Shown here: positions 16,955 through 23,674 of the stretch, in pieces
How the letters are laid out: each line of letters starts with the position of its first letter
How positions within the stretch are numbered: the stretch's first letter is position 1
From: Merdimmobilis hominis
GTDB taxonomy: Bacteria > Bacillota > Clostridia > Oscillospirales > Ruminococcaceae
Reading direction: 5' to 3'
DNA length: 64,000 nucleotides
Assembly (NCBI RefSeq): GCF_016901855.1
Contig: NZ_JACJKY010000006.1
Span: 1-64,000 of the forward strand
Notes under the pieces: model-generated
The model's database searches: none
The model's input: the letters and a program-made list of their open reading frames with translations, nothing else
Told to the model about the DNA's origin: nothing
Program-made: the position numbers and the translations under genes

Positions 16955-17815
16955 TTACCGTTCCTCCCTTGCGTTTCGTTCTCTCTGCCGCTGCCACTTT
17001 TCCAGCAGTTGGAGGATGGTATTCTGCATATCCTTGCCCGTATAGCTTTTAGGGAAATACTTTTGCAGTTCCTCTTTTGGAAACCGAATCTGTTCCTTCT
17101 GGTTGGCTTTTTCCTCGCTCATCACTGCAAAGATGACATCGGCAGTGAGCCTGCCCTGACGGGAAAAGCTCCGTAGTCTCTGCGCCTGTGAAAGGGACGG
17201 GGTAGCGTCTGCATATTCGATTTCGTTCAGAAGCAAATGCTGTTCTTCATGGGTTAAGTACGACAATTCCACCGCAGGCGTGAGGGCGATTCTGCCCTCG
17301 TCTACCATCTCAAGCAGTTCGGGAATCAAGTAAGTCAGACGGATATACCGGTGCAAAGTGTCCTTTCCGATACCAAATTCATTTGCAATTCTTTCATCAC
17401 TTCGATACTTTGTCGCAGGCTGCGACGAAGTTAAATCGGTACGCTGACCTTGTTTCCGGATTGCTTCCCATTTCATTTTGTAGGCGAATGCACGCTCGCT
17501 GGGCAATATGTTTTCCCTGTGCAGGTTTGCGTCTACCATCATGGAAACCGCCTGTTCGTCGGTCAGATTTCGGACGATAACAGGCAGTTTTTCTATTCCA
17601 AGCTCCCTGCAAATCTCCATTCGTCTGTGTCCTGATATGACCTCGTATTCACTTTCCGAAAGAGGACGGACGAGCAGCGGCTCAATAGCGCCCTGCATCC
17701 TGATACTCTGTAAAAGCTGTTCCTTTTCTTCTCCGCCCCGCAGCTTGAACGGGTGATTCCGAAAGGGAACAAGGGATTTTAAATCTAAGTATTCAATCGT
17801 TTCTTTTTCTTTCAT
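16955..17815 (-). CDS. ParB/Spo0J-family partition-like protein
   Basis: The 286-residue DNA-binding protein has the ParB N-terminal domain, with GAIEPLLVRP and VISGHRRMEICRELG (the CTP-binding GxxRxxA-like box), then a helix-turn-helix stretch around FGIGKDTLHRYIRLTYLIPE. No ParA ATPase is present, as is usual for ParB proteins of clostridial integrative elements, where they may act in element maintenance or regulation. Shine-Dalgarno GGAGG is at 9 nt. Three small palindromes lie upstream (17851-17868, 17885-17899 and around 17905-17930) and might be binding sites. Confidence 0.88.
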   Translation of the reverse strand: MKEKETIEYLDLKSLVPFRNHPFKLRGGEEKEQLLQSIRMQGAIEPLLVRPLSESEYEVISGHRRMEICRELGIEKLPVIVRNLTDEQAVSMMVDANLHRENILPSERAFAYKMKWEAIRKQGQRTDLTSSQPATKYRSDERIANEFGIGKDTLHRYIRLTYLIPELLEMVDEGRIALTPAVELSYLTHEEQHLLLNEIEYADATPSLSQAQRLRSFSRQGRLTADVIFAVMSEEKANQKEQIRFPKEELQKYFPKSYTGKDMQNTILQLLEKWQRQRERNAREER

Positions 17816-17923
17816 GTTATGAAACCTCCATTGTTTTCTTCTTTTTCGGGTAGTAAGTATTCTTACTCTCTTAGTCTTAATAGCTTCCGATCTTCGGAAC
17901 TTTAAAAGTCCGAAAACCGGAAG

Positions 17924-18262
17924 TCAGAACTTTTTCAAGTAGATAATGCTCGGCTTTCCCTGTCCCTGCCGCTTGCGGAGGATCAGGTCAGCCTGTTCCA
18001 GTTCCGAGAACAGCCTGCATATCTTTTCGTGCCCGAAGCGCAGCTTATCCTGCGCCTCTTTGACGGTAAAGAATTGATAGACGCGCCCACGCTTGTCCGT
18101 CCAGCCGTTTTTGGCGGAAAGGTGCATCCGGTCGAGCAGCAGGCCGTAGAGCATTTTGGCGTCGGTGGAAACCGGCTTGTATTTTTCCTCTGTGAACAAA
18201 GCCTTGGGGACTTTGTAAAACACATAGCTTTCCGCTTCGGATAATTTTAAATACGGATTCAG
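17924..18262 (-). CDS. Short RepA_N-type replication initiator (CTG start proposed)
   Basis: The frame encodes the N-terminal winged-helix domain of RepA_N initiators: EAESYVFYKVPKALF, then LLLDRMHLSAKNGW, RVYQFFTVKEAQDKLRFG and IIYLKKF at the end. Homology begins before the first GTG (18223). The only start that includes it is CTG at 18262, seven bases from AGAAGG (18270-18275), giving 112 residues. No ATG is available. Plasmid and ICE members of the family are usually over 250 residues with a variable C-terminal domain, so this one is either a minimal version or truncated. Upstream lie a palindrome (18281-18299) and a hairpin (18333-18355). Confidence 0.75.
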   Translation of the reverse strand: MNPYLKLSEAESYVFYKVPKALFTEEKYKPVSTDAKMLYGLLLDRMHLSAKNGWTDKRGRVYQFFTVKEAQDKLRFGHEKICRLFSELEQADLILRKRQGQGKPSIIYLKKF

Positions 18263-18280
18263 AAATTCACCTTCTTTCTG

Positions 18281-18355
18281 TCACGGTTTTAAACCGTGAT
18301 TTTGTATGTTCGGGTATTACGGTATTCCTTATGGCGTTTTCATTTGAGAAACGCC
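18281..18355. repeat. Palindrome and hairpin upstream of the repA-like gene
   Basis: TCACGGTTTTAAACCGTGA (18281-18299) is a perfect 9-bp palindrome around one base. GGCGTTT (18333-18339) pairs with AAACGCC (18349-18355). The remaining 160 bp up to the Cys-rich gene hold nothing I recognise. Confidence 0.5.
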
Positions 18356-18521
18356 TTGATTTCTGTGGCTTTACGGCTTCAAAAAGCGTGACACCTATAC
18401 CGTTTTTCTGCTTGCTTTAAGCAGCAGAATATTCCTTTCTTAAATCTCCGCCCTAACGGAGCGAGCAGACTGTTTGTTTCCACAAATCAGTAACTCGTCA
18501 GGATTCCGTCCTGAAACCTGA

Positions 18522-18881
18522 TTAGGGAAGCACCGCCCGTTTCCTGCGCTGGCGCTCGGCGGCTTTCTTACGCTTTTGGACGGCGGCACAGTTTGGGCAG
18601 TAGCGCTGGTTTTTTGCCTTTGGTACGAAGAACGACTTGCAGATTTGGCATTGTTTTTTGCTTGCCGACTGCATAATCTCGGCAAACAGCTCCCTGTCTG
18701 CGGGAAGGACTGCGTTTTTGAAATAGCTGCAGTAGATTCCGTACCGGCTGATGCACTGTACGCAAGCGTGCTCCTCGCCGTCGTCCAGCAGAAGGCAATT
18801 GCCGTCTACATAGTTGCAGCAGAGCTTTTTAATGAGGGCATTGATCCGCTTTGACTGCTTTGGCGTGATTTTTATGACCAT
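18522..18881 (-). CDS. Cysteine-rich protein (Cys_rich_VLP type)
   Basis: The 119-residue protein contains a CCNYVDGNCLLLDDG segment, CVQCISRYGIYCSYFKNAVLP and a C-terminal zinc finger CQICKSFFVPKAKNQRYCPNC followed by a basic tail. This matches the Cys_rich_VLP family regularly found near parB and repA in clostridial integrative elements. The zinc finger and basic tail suggest nucleic-acid binding, but no function is known to me. GTG 18890 opens the frame, but GAGGAGGTGA fits ATG 18881 (8 nt), which is used. It is the first minus-strand gene downstream of the iteron-like array. Confidence 0.8.
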   Translation of the reverse strand: MVIKITPKQSKRINALIKKLCCNYVDGNCLLLDDGEEHACVQCISRYGIYCSYFKNAVLPADRELFAEIMQSASKKQCQICKSFFVPKAKNQRYCPNCAAVQKRKKAAERQRRKRAVLP

Positions 18882-19132
18882 GTTTTTCACCTCCTCACGA
18901 TTTGATGATCCATTGATTTACAGAGCCTGCTGTTTTCTCCGAATGCCGTTCCTGCCCCGGAGTCTCACCGCAGCGTCGCTTCGCTTCGTCGTCGCAAACT
19001 TTGTTTCGCTCATTTCCGTGCAATGCACGAAAAGTTCGCTCACGCCGTTGCTCCTCCTCTCCCCGACTGTCGTGGCAAAGTCATATCCCATTCGGATCGT
19101 TATTCAGTTTTCAAGGTACAATGAAAAAGTCT

Positions 19133-19750
19133 CTTCACTTATTCCCACTGGGAAGCGGCAAGTGACAACCTTAAACGGAAAAATATTTGCAAATTTGAAA
19201 ATCCCTCTCACTTATTTGCACAAAGGGTATCCAAATGCACACCCGTTTTTTGGCTTTCTCCGGAAAAACTTTTTGAAAAATTTATCCCTCCACCTATTCC
19301 CACTGGGAAAAGCCAAATGCACCCCCTAAACGGGAAAATATTTCCGAATGAAAAACCTCCTCACTCATTTGGACAAAGGGTGCCGAAATGCACACCCATT
19401 TTTGAGGTTTTCTAAGAAAAATTTTTATTCGGTGAAAAGACCTCCTCACTTATTCGGAATTGCAAAGCCAAATGACACCCTATTTCACAGAAAAAATGAG
19501 AAAATATTTTTTATCCGGTTGTGGGCGCTTTATTTTGCTTGCCCCGAAAAAGCCTTCTCACTTATTCCCACTGAGAACAGCCAAATGCACACCCTGAATC
19601 GCAAAAAATTTTTTATCCCTTCACTTATTTGGAATTGAGAGGTCAAAACGCACCCTGTTTTCACGAAAAATGGCAAAAAATTTTTTTGAAAAGACGGTTT
19701 GTCTCAAAAACATCCCCTCACTTGTTCCCACTGGCAGAGGACATTTGGGG
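19133..19750. repeat. Array of eight degenerate iteron-like repeats with AT-rich spacers
   Basis: Eight ~40-bp units start near 19133, 19205, 19288, 19357, 19441, 19553, 19617 and 19714. Each opens with a CTCACTTATT-like block. Units 1-7 continue through a variable centre to a CCAAATGCACACCC-like block (degenerate in units 1 and 7); in unit 8 that block is hardly recognisable. Units 1, 3, 6 and 8 have the palindromic centre TTCCCACTGGGAA or a close variant; units 2, 4, 5 and 7 have TTTGCACAAAGGGT-like or TTCGGAATTG-like centres. Between units are A/T tracts such as GAAAATATTT and AAAAATTTTTT. The array fills the gap between divergent gene sets next to a repA-like gene, as expected for an origin or a partition/control region. 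No gene is present in 18882-19914. Confidence 0.75.
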
Positions 19751-19759
19751 ACGTCAATC

Positions 19760-19810
19760 TCAAAAAGCAAAAACAGCAGGAACTCAGCAGCAAAGCCGCT
19801 GAGTTCCTGC
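19760..19810 (-). terminator. Strong hairpin at the right edge of the iteron-like array
   Basis: GCAGGAACTCAGC (19776-19788) is the exact reverse complement of 19798-19810, with a 9-nt loop. On the minus strand it continues TGTTTTTGCTTTTTG, so it fits a terminator insulating the array from leftward transcription. A replication-related structure is an alternative. Confidence 0.6.
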
Positions 19811-19848
19811 CTGTAAAACGATAAATAAAAAATTTTCAAATTTATCGC

Positions 19849-19885
19849 CATTTTACTTAAGTTTTCAAAAAAGCCGTGTTACAAT
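19849..19885 (+). promoter_or_regulatory. Upstream control element, copy 1 of 2
   Basis: It shares CATTTTA, TTTCAAAAA and GCCGTGTTA at identical spacing with 22965-23000, and both continue to AGAAAA. Copy 1 ends in TACAAT (19880-19885), 29 bp before the DFYGR gene start, and probably includes its promoter. Confidence 0.6.
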
Positions 19886-19914
19886 GCAGAAAACGAACGA
19901 AAGGAGGAAGCAAA

Positions 19915-20121
19915 ATGGCGAACAAAGTGGAGATCAAGGATTTTTACGGTCGTGTGATCGGAACGGTCATTGAAGAAAGCAACGGCGACAAGACCATCAA
20001 GGACTTCTACGGCAGACCGCTCGGGTACTACAAGAAAAGCAGGGATGTGACCACCGATTTTTACGGTCGTGTTGTTGCGTCCGGCGATCAACTGGCAATG
20101 CTTTTGAACGCAGAAAAATGA
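19915..20121 (+). CDS. DFYGR triple-repeat small protein
   Basis: The 68-residue protein is built from three copies of an approximately 18-residue unit centred on DFYGR: IKDFYGRVIGTV, IKDFYGRPLGYY and TTDFYGRVVASGD. The last is followed by a short tail. Such short beta-hairpin repeats resemble single turns of a beta-solenoid or a YD/RHS-like strand. I do not know a function. AAAGGAGGAAG lies 5-10 nt before ATG 19915. It is the first rightward gene after the iteron-like array and is followed 14 bp later by another small gene. Confidence 0.75.
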   Translation: MANKVEIKDFYGRVIGTVIEESNGDKTIKDFYGRPLGYYKKSRDVTTDFYGRVVASGDQLAMLLNAEK

Positions 20122-20135
20122 GAGGAGGATTAAGC

Positions 20136-20285
20136 ATGAAAAAACGATATGAGGTCCATATGGGTGATCCTGGGAAATTGCCGCACATTAGTTTTATTGT
20201 GCAGGCAGAGAATGAATTCGAAGCGGAAAAATTGGCGAATAAGAGGTATCCCAAATTAGAGATTTGTTCCATTAAAGAAAAATAG
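20136..20285 (+). CDS. Small unknown protein (49 aa)
   Basis: The 49-codon frame starts MKKRYEVHMGDPG and ends ICSIKEK, preceded by GAGGAGG at 7-8 nt and followed by a hairpin terminator. The layout is a possible beta-alpha-beta mini-fold: a strand (KRYEVHM), a strand (HISFIVQA), then a helix with NEFEAEKLANKRYP. This resembles the SPOR/DUF-type 'VxAxNEFEAEKLA' pattern of small phage and plasmid proteins. No function can be assigned. It is co-transcribed with the DFYGR gene. Confidence 0.6.
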   Translation: MKKRYEVHMGDPGKLPHISFIVQAENEFEAEKLANKRYPKLEICSIKEK

Positions 20286-20290
20286 TTATA

Positions 20291-20322
20291 AAAGACCTCT
20301 TGCAAAAATGCGGGAGGTCTTT
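20291..20322 (+). terminator. Probable terminator after the two small genes
   Basis: AAAGACCTC (20291-20299) pairs with GAGGTCTTT (20314-20322). The T run is short, so strength is uncertain. Confidence 0.5.
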
Positions 20323-20395
20323 ACTAAAAGAATAAACAATTTATTTGTCTTTTTAGATTTTGCAATATACAATTGCCGAAGAGGGGGCGAGAACG

Positions 20396-20473
20396 ATGAC
20401 AAAAGAGCGGGCGGCAGAAGAATGCAAAAAGCGTATCAACACGCAGGTTTTAATATATCTTGAAAAGCGGTGA
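20396..20473 (+). CDS. Possible 25-residue leader peptide
   Basis: The ATG at 20396 has GAGGGGG 8 nt upstream and opens a 25-codon frame (MTKERAAEECKKRIN start, LEKR end). Its TGA overlaps a GTG of the sigma-like gene (GTGA at 20470-20473), six bases before that gene's ATG. It may be a short coupled upstream peptide setting expression of the next gene. It is too small for homology reasoning. Confidence 0.4.
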   Translation: MTKERAAEECKKRINTQVLIYLEKR

Positions 20474-20478
20474 TTGAA

Positions 20479-20808
20479 ATGAAAGATTACATATATGTTC
20501 ATGAAGCGCAGATTCGGCTTCTCGGCGATATATTCGGGAACAAGGCGGTAATAAAAAGCCTGGCAAGCAACCGAAGAAGAACGGAGGCTTCTATTCAAAA
20601 GGCGCTGATGCGGCTCTCGGAAAAGCAGCGGCTGATGATTTTATATCAATATGGTTTTACAGACGGGAACGCACATACGCCGGAGGAAACCGCCCTGTAT
20701 CTCGCTATTCCGCAAAAGGAAGCCGAGCAGATGGGAGCGCTTGCGCTGCGGACTCTGCGAAGTCCACTGTGCTCCAAGGAACTGAAAAATCTGCTTTCTC
20801 TGCTGTAA
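20479..20808 (+). CDS. Sigma-70 region 4-like DNA-binding protein
   Basis: The 109-residue protein carries the second half typical of sigma factors: SIQKALMRLSEKQRLMILYQ YGF (region 4.1), then TPEETALYLAIPQKEAEQMG and ALALRTLRSP (region 4.2 helix-turn-helix). Regions 2 and 3 are absent, so it probably binds -35-like DNA or RNA polymerase as an accessory regulator rather than a full sigma factor. The start is ATG 20479 (GTG 20470 also in frame). The Shine-Dalgarno is weak, suggesting coupling to the 25-codon upstream frame. Confidence 0.72.
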   Translation: MKDYIYVHEAQIRLLGDIFGNKAVIKSLASNRRRTEASIQKALMRLSEKQRLMILYQYGFTDGNAHTPEETALYLAIPQKEAEQMGALALRTLRSPLCSKELKNLLSLL

Positions 20809-20874
20809 TGCACCGTTTTTGCCGCACAAAACAGGATATAATCAATATATAAAAATAGAAAGGTCGTAAAGCAA

Positions 20875-21387
20875 ATGGAATACACCTCTGCAGAAGCAAA
20901 CAAGCTTTTAAAGAAACTGAACGATGTGCATCAGGCACGGCTTTATGAAGAAGAGCAGTGCAGCACATTTCTTGCCGCTATGGGCGAGGAGCCTGAATCG
21001 CTGCGCCCGGAATATGATTATGCCGCCGCGCAGAAAAAGCTGCGGGAGCTGGAAGAAAAAATCATGACGGTAAAGCACGCGCTCAATCTTTTCAACACGA
21101 CGCACACCGTGCCCGGCTTTTCTATGACGATCGACCGGGCGCTGGTCTATCTGCCGTTTCTGTCGGCGCGAGTCAAAAAGCTGGGTGAAATGAAAGCGCG
21201 TCTGCCGAAGGCGCGTGAAAAACACGACCGTTACGACGGTTACGGCAATCTTGTCGATTACCGCCATATAAACTATGACCGTTTTGAAGCTGCAAAGGAT
21301 TATGACGCGGCGTTTGACGAGCTGTCCCGTCTGCAAACGGCGTTGGACGCCGTCAACAACAGCGAAAAATTCAGGATCGATATTTAA
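20875..21387 (+). CDS. Unknown helical protein (170 aa)
   Basis: A largely helical protein: a coiled-coil-like N-terminus (ANKLLKKLNDVHQARLYEEE), a central KIMTVKHALNLFNTTHTVPGF segment and a Tyr/Asp-rich part (DRYDGYGNLVDYRHINYDRF) before a final helix. The layout is reminiscent of DIP1984-like proteins, but I cannot confirm this by eye. A TATAAT at 20837-20842 and AAAGG before the ATG suggest separate expression. It lies between a sigma-like gene and a SLOG gene in the island. Confidence 0.6.
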   Translation: MEYTSAEANKLLKKLNDVHQARLYEEEQCSTFLAAMGEEPESLRPEYDYAAAQKKLRELEEKIMTVKHALNLFNTTHTVPGFSMTIDRALVYLPFLSARVKKLGEMKARLPKAREKHDRYDGYGNLVDYRHINYDRFEAAKDYDAAFDELSRLQTALDAVNNSEKFRIDI

Positions 21388-21608
21388 GCGCTTTCCGTCG
21401 CTTTTCTTTGCGCAAAATTTCCATGTTTGTGTACAGCGTTTCGGTTTGTTTGAAGTGTTATTTGTTATCGGTTATCCCGAAAGGTATAAGGCGCCTTTTT
21501 ACAAGCACGATACAAAGAAAGGCGTAAAAACTTTATCCGATGCGGCGGAAGTTCGGTTTCAAGCCGCATGACGATTTTCATCAATACATTTGAACGGAGG
21601 GCTGAAGC

Positions 21609-22082
21609 ATGACCTGCTGTTTTACCGGACACCGGCATTTCCTGTGGGGAGATGATACAGAATCTCCGCATCGGAAAGATTTGTTAGCCGGGTTGGAAAA
21701 TGCGGTTGATTGGGCGCTTGTCGAAGGTGTCACGCATTTTATCTGCGGAAATGCCGTGGGCGTAGATACCTGGGCGGCGGAAATGGTGCTGCAAAAGAAA
21801 AAAGCGCATCCGGAAATTTTTCTGGAAATCGCCCTGCCCTTCGCCGGGCACAACGCCGATGAGCCTGCTTGTCAATTGGTACAAAGGCAAGCCGATCTTG
21901 TGCATGTCGTCGGCAAGTCCAAGTACAGGAAAGCAGCCTTTTCTGAGCGCAATCGATATCTGGTCGACCACAGCGATTTTCTGATTGCCGTATACATGGA
22001 AAGCCACCCGCGCAGCGGCACGGCAAAAACAATGGAATACGCAAAAAAGCAAGGGCTTAAGCTTATCGAAATATCTGTTTGA
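21609..22082 (+). CDS. SLOG-family nucleotide-binding protein (YpsA/DUF1273-like)
   Basis: The 157-residue Rossmann-like protein starts CCFTGHRHF, the TGHR motif of YpsA/DUF1273. It continues with FICGNAVGVDTWAAEMVLQ (the glycine loop and GxDxxA pattern of SLOG/DprA-related proteins), ADLVHVV, a DHSDFLIAVY strand and GTAKTMEYAKKQG. SLOG domains bind nucleotides or nucleotide-derived ligands; members next to conflict systems are sensors, while others are of unknown use. GGAGGG lies 7 nt before the ATG. The 220 bp upstream (21388-21608) contain no convincing gene, only a short protein-like stretch that may be debris. Confidence 0.82.
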   Translation: MTCCFTGHRHFLWGDDTESPHRKDLLAGLENAVDWALVEGVTHFICGNAVGVDTWAAEMVLQKKKAHPEIFLEIALPFAGHNADEPACQLVQRQADLVHVVGKSKYRKAAFSERNRYLVDHSDFLIAVYMESHPRSGTAKTMEYAKKQGLKLIEISV

Positions 22083-22110
22083 ATTTTGTATGCTTTGGGA
22101 AGCGATTTTT

Positions 22111-22500
22111 ATGGAAAAGGGAATCTTTTGGGCGCGCAGGGACGCGGACGGAAAAATTGAGCTGCTCACGGTGAAGACACCCTGCGACGAAAACGGCTCG
22201 GCGCTGTGTCCGGTTTGCTATACTTCCAAATCCGGCGATAATTTCAATCACAAAGCGGAATGGGAAAAGCTGGACCGCAGCGTCACAAAAGGATGCGCCT
22301 ACAACGCTTATCCGCGCGGGCGTGTTGAGATTAAAAATGGAAAAGTCACGGTCTATGCCAACCCCGTACTTTTGTGGGAAGACATTCGGCTGTTTATTAT
22401 ACAGACATTTCGGTTGGCTCAAACCACAGCGCAAGGCAAGGTTCGGTTCTGCGCGGACGGTTCGGCACATTATCGGTTTTTCACAGAGGAGGAATTTTGA
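22111..22500 (+). CDS. Unknown protein (129 aa) with CPVC motif
   Basis: Starts MEKGIFWARRDADGKIELL and contains a single CPVCY motif near residue 33, then KGCAYNAYPRGRVEI and WEDIRLFIIQTFRL. Charged beta strands around a helix suggest a small globular cytosolic protein. I know no named family. An ATG at 22090 is also in frame, but GGGAAG fits 22111 better. Its TGA overlaps the next ATG by one base (TGATG), implying coupled translation. Confidence 0.6.
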   Translation: MEKGIFWARRDADGKIELLTVKTPCDENGSALCPVCYTSKSGDNFNHKAEWEKLDRSVTKGCAYNAYPRGRVEIKNGKVTVYANPVLLWEDIRLFIIQTFRLAQTTAQGKVRFCADGSAHYRFFTEEEF

Positions 22501-22952
22501 TGTTGTACCCTGTTTTTGATTTTTCAGTCTATAGTATCAAAACACCAATCAAAAATATCAAGCATTTCCTGTTCGATTTGAAATGCTGCCGTGACCGTAT
22601 ATTGAAGGGATACTGCGAAAAGGACGCATGGGATATGGACCGCTGGTTTCTGGAGGTCGTTCCGGGTGTGCTGGACTGTCTGCGGGAGCAAGTGGATTCT
22701 TATCCCTCAAATCTGCCGGACAAACAAGTCTCGGAAAACGGCGGGGCATCCTGCGGCGTTCAAAGCATCTCTTTGGAGGATGATGGCCGCCTTGCCGAGT
22801 GGAAAGGTATCCTAAAGGAAATGGCCGATGCGTTCCGCGCCGCCGATAAAAACTGTGCGGATTTCGTTATTTGCCCGACTGAGAAAGCGATTGCCGAACG
22901 GAAACGGGCAATGGCGCTTTTGGACAAGTATTTTGACGACCTTTGGAATTAG
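22500..22952 (+). CDS. Unknown protein (150 aa)
   Basis: The start overlaps the preceding stop by one base and has GAGGAGG upstream. It is mostly helical with a Cys/Trp-rich first half (FDLKCCRDRILKGYCEKDAWDMDRWF) and an amphipathic C-terminal half. No recognised motif. It is the last gene before copy 2 of the shared upstream element. Confidence 0.6.
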   Translation: MLYPVFDFSVYSIKTPIKNIKHFLFDLKCCRDRILKGYCEKDAWDMDRWFLEVVPGVLDCLREQVDSYPSNLPDKQVSENGGASCGVQSISLEDDGRLAEWKGILKEMADAFRAADKNCADFVICPTEKAIAERKRAMALLDKYFDDLWN

Positions 22953-22964
22953 AAAAAAATTTTG

Positions 22965-23000
22965 CATTTTATTTGTGATTTCAAAAATGCCGTGTTATCC
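22965..23000 (+). promoter_or_regulatory. Upstream control element, copy 2 of 2
   Basis: Aligns without gaps to 19849-19885 through CATTTTA, TTTCAAAAA and GCCGTGTTA. It stands 31 bp before the next gene. Confidence 0.6.
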
Positions 23001-23030
23001 TTTAGAAAAATATGATAAAGGAGTTTGATG

Positions 23031-23642
23031 ATGAACATGAACTTTGCCAAAAACACATACCTTGCCTCCATTGACTATGTCACTTCTCTGTTTGCCGCCA
23101 CCGACCGTGACGGCGCGCTTCGCATGCCCAAAAATTTCGGCACGGACGAGGAACAGGACGACGAATTTGACATCTTCAAAATGTCCTGGAACAGGGATGA
23201 TCTGAACATGCTGCTTTCGGAATTTCAAGAGCTGTATGCAGGGCTTTCGGAAATCGCCAAGGTATATGATAAACTGGATAACAATCCGGAGCTTGTCCGC
23301 GACGCACTTGATAATCCCGTCCTATTCGACATATGGCAGCTCTATCTTCAGCGCCCGCAGTGGTACGGCGAAGAGGAGCGCATACTGGACGCGGCGCTTA
23401 AAAAGGAGGCACAGGCGGAGGAATTATCCGCAGAGGAGGAAAGGCTGCTTGAAAAATACCGTGGCGAGGAGCTGCTCGAAAGCGTAAAAAATCTCGGCGG
23501 CAACTGTTTTGCCTATGATGTGCATATCCACGCACTGCGCCTTTGCGAGCTGATGAGTATCGGTGCACCGAAGATTATTATCGAGCATGAAGCGCGCTGC
23601 CTCATCGGCTGCATGGCGCTCAAGGACTATGCGGTTATGTAA
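23031..23642 (+). CDS. Unknown acidic protein (203 aa)
   Basis: Starts MNMNFAKNTYLASIDYVTSL. It has an acidic patch (GTDEEQDDEFDIF), a long charged helical region (KKEAQAEELSAEEERLLEK) and a C-terminal SIGAPKIIIEHEARCLIGCM segment. Three in-frame starts (TTG 23025, ATG 23028, ATG 23031) follow AAAGGAG at 23017-23023; 23031 has the best spacing (7). No family recognised. It is co-directional with the following gene, 32 bp away. Confidence 0.6.
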   Translation: MNMNFAKNTYLASIDYVTSLFAATDRDGALRMPKNFGTDEEQDDEFDIFKMSWNRDDLNMLLSEFQELYAGLSEIAKVYDKLDNNPELVRDALDNPVLFDIWQLYLQRPQWYGEEERILDAALKKEAQAEELSAEEERLLEKYRGEELLESVKNLGGNCFAYDVHIHALRLCELMSIGAPKIIIEHEARCLIGCMALKDYAVM

Positions 23643-23674
23643 ATTCTGAAAAGCCGGAACAGGAGGTGTAAACA

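Noticed and set aside
19133-19750. CRISPR array
   Set aside because: Units are degenerate, spacing varies from 64 to 112 bp, spacers are all A/T-rich and no cas genes are present.
21388-21608. Small genes in the gap before the SLOG gene
   Set aside because: Frames have no Shine-Dalgarno; a protein-like stretch ending near 21571 may be debris but is too weak to annotate.
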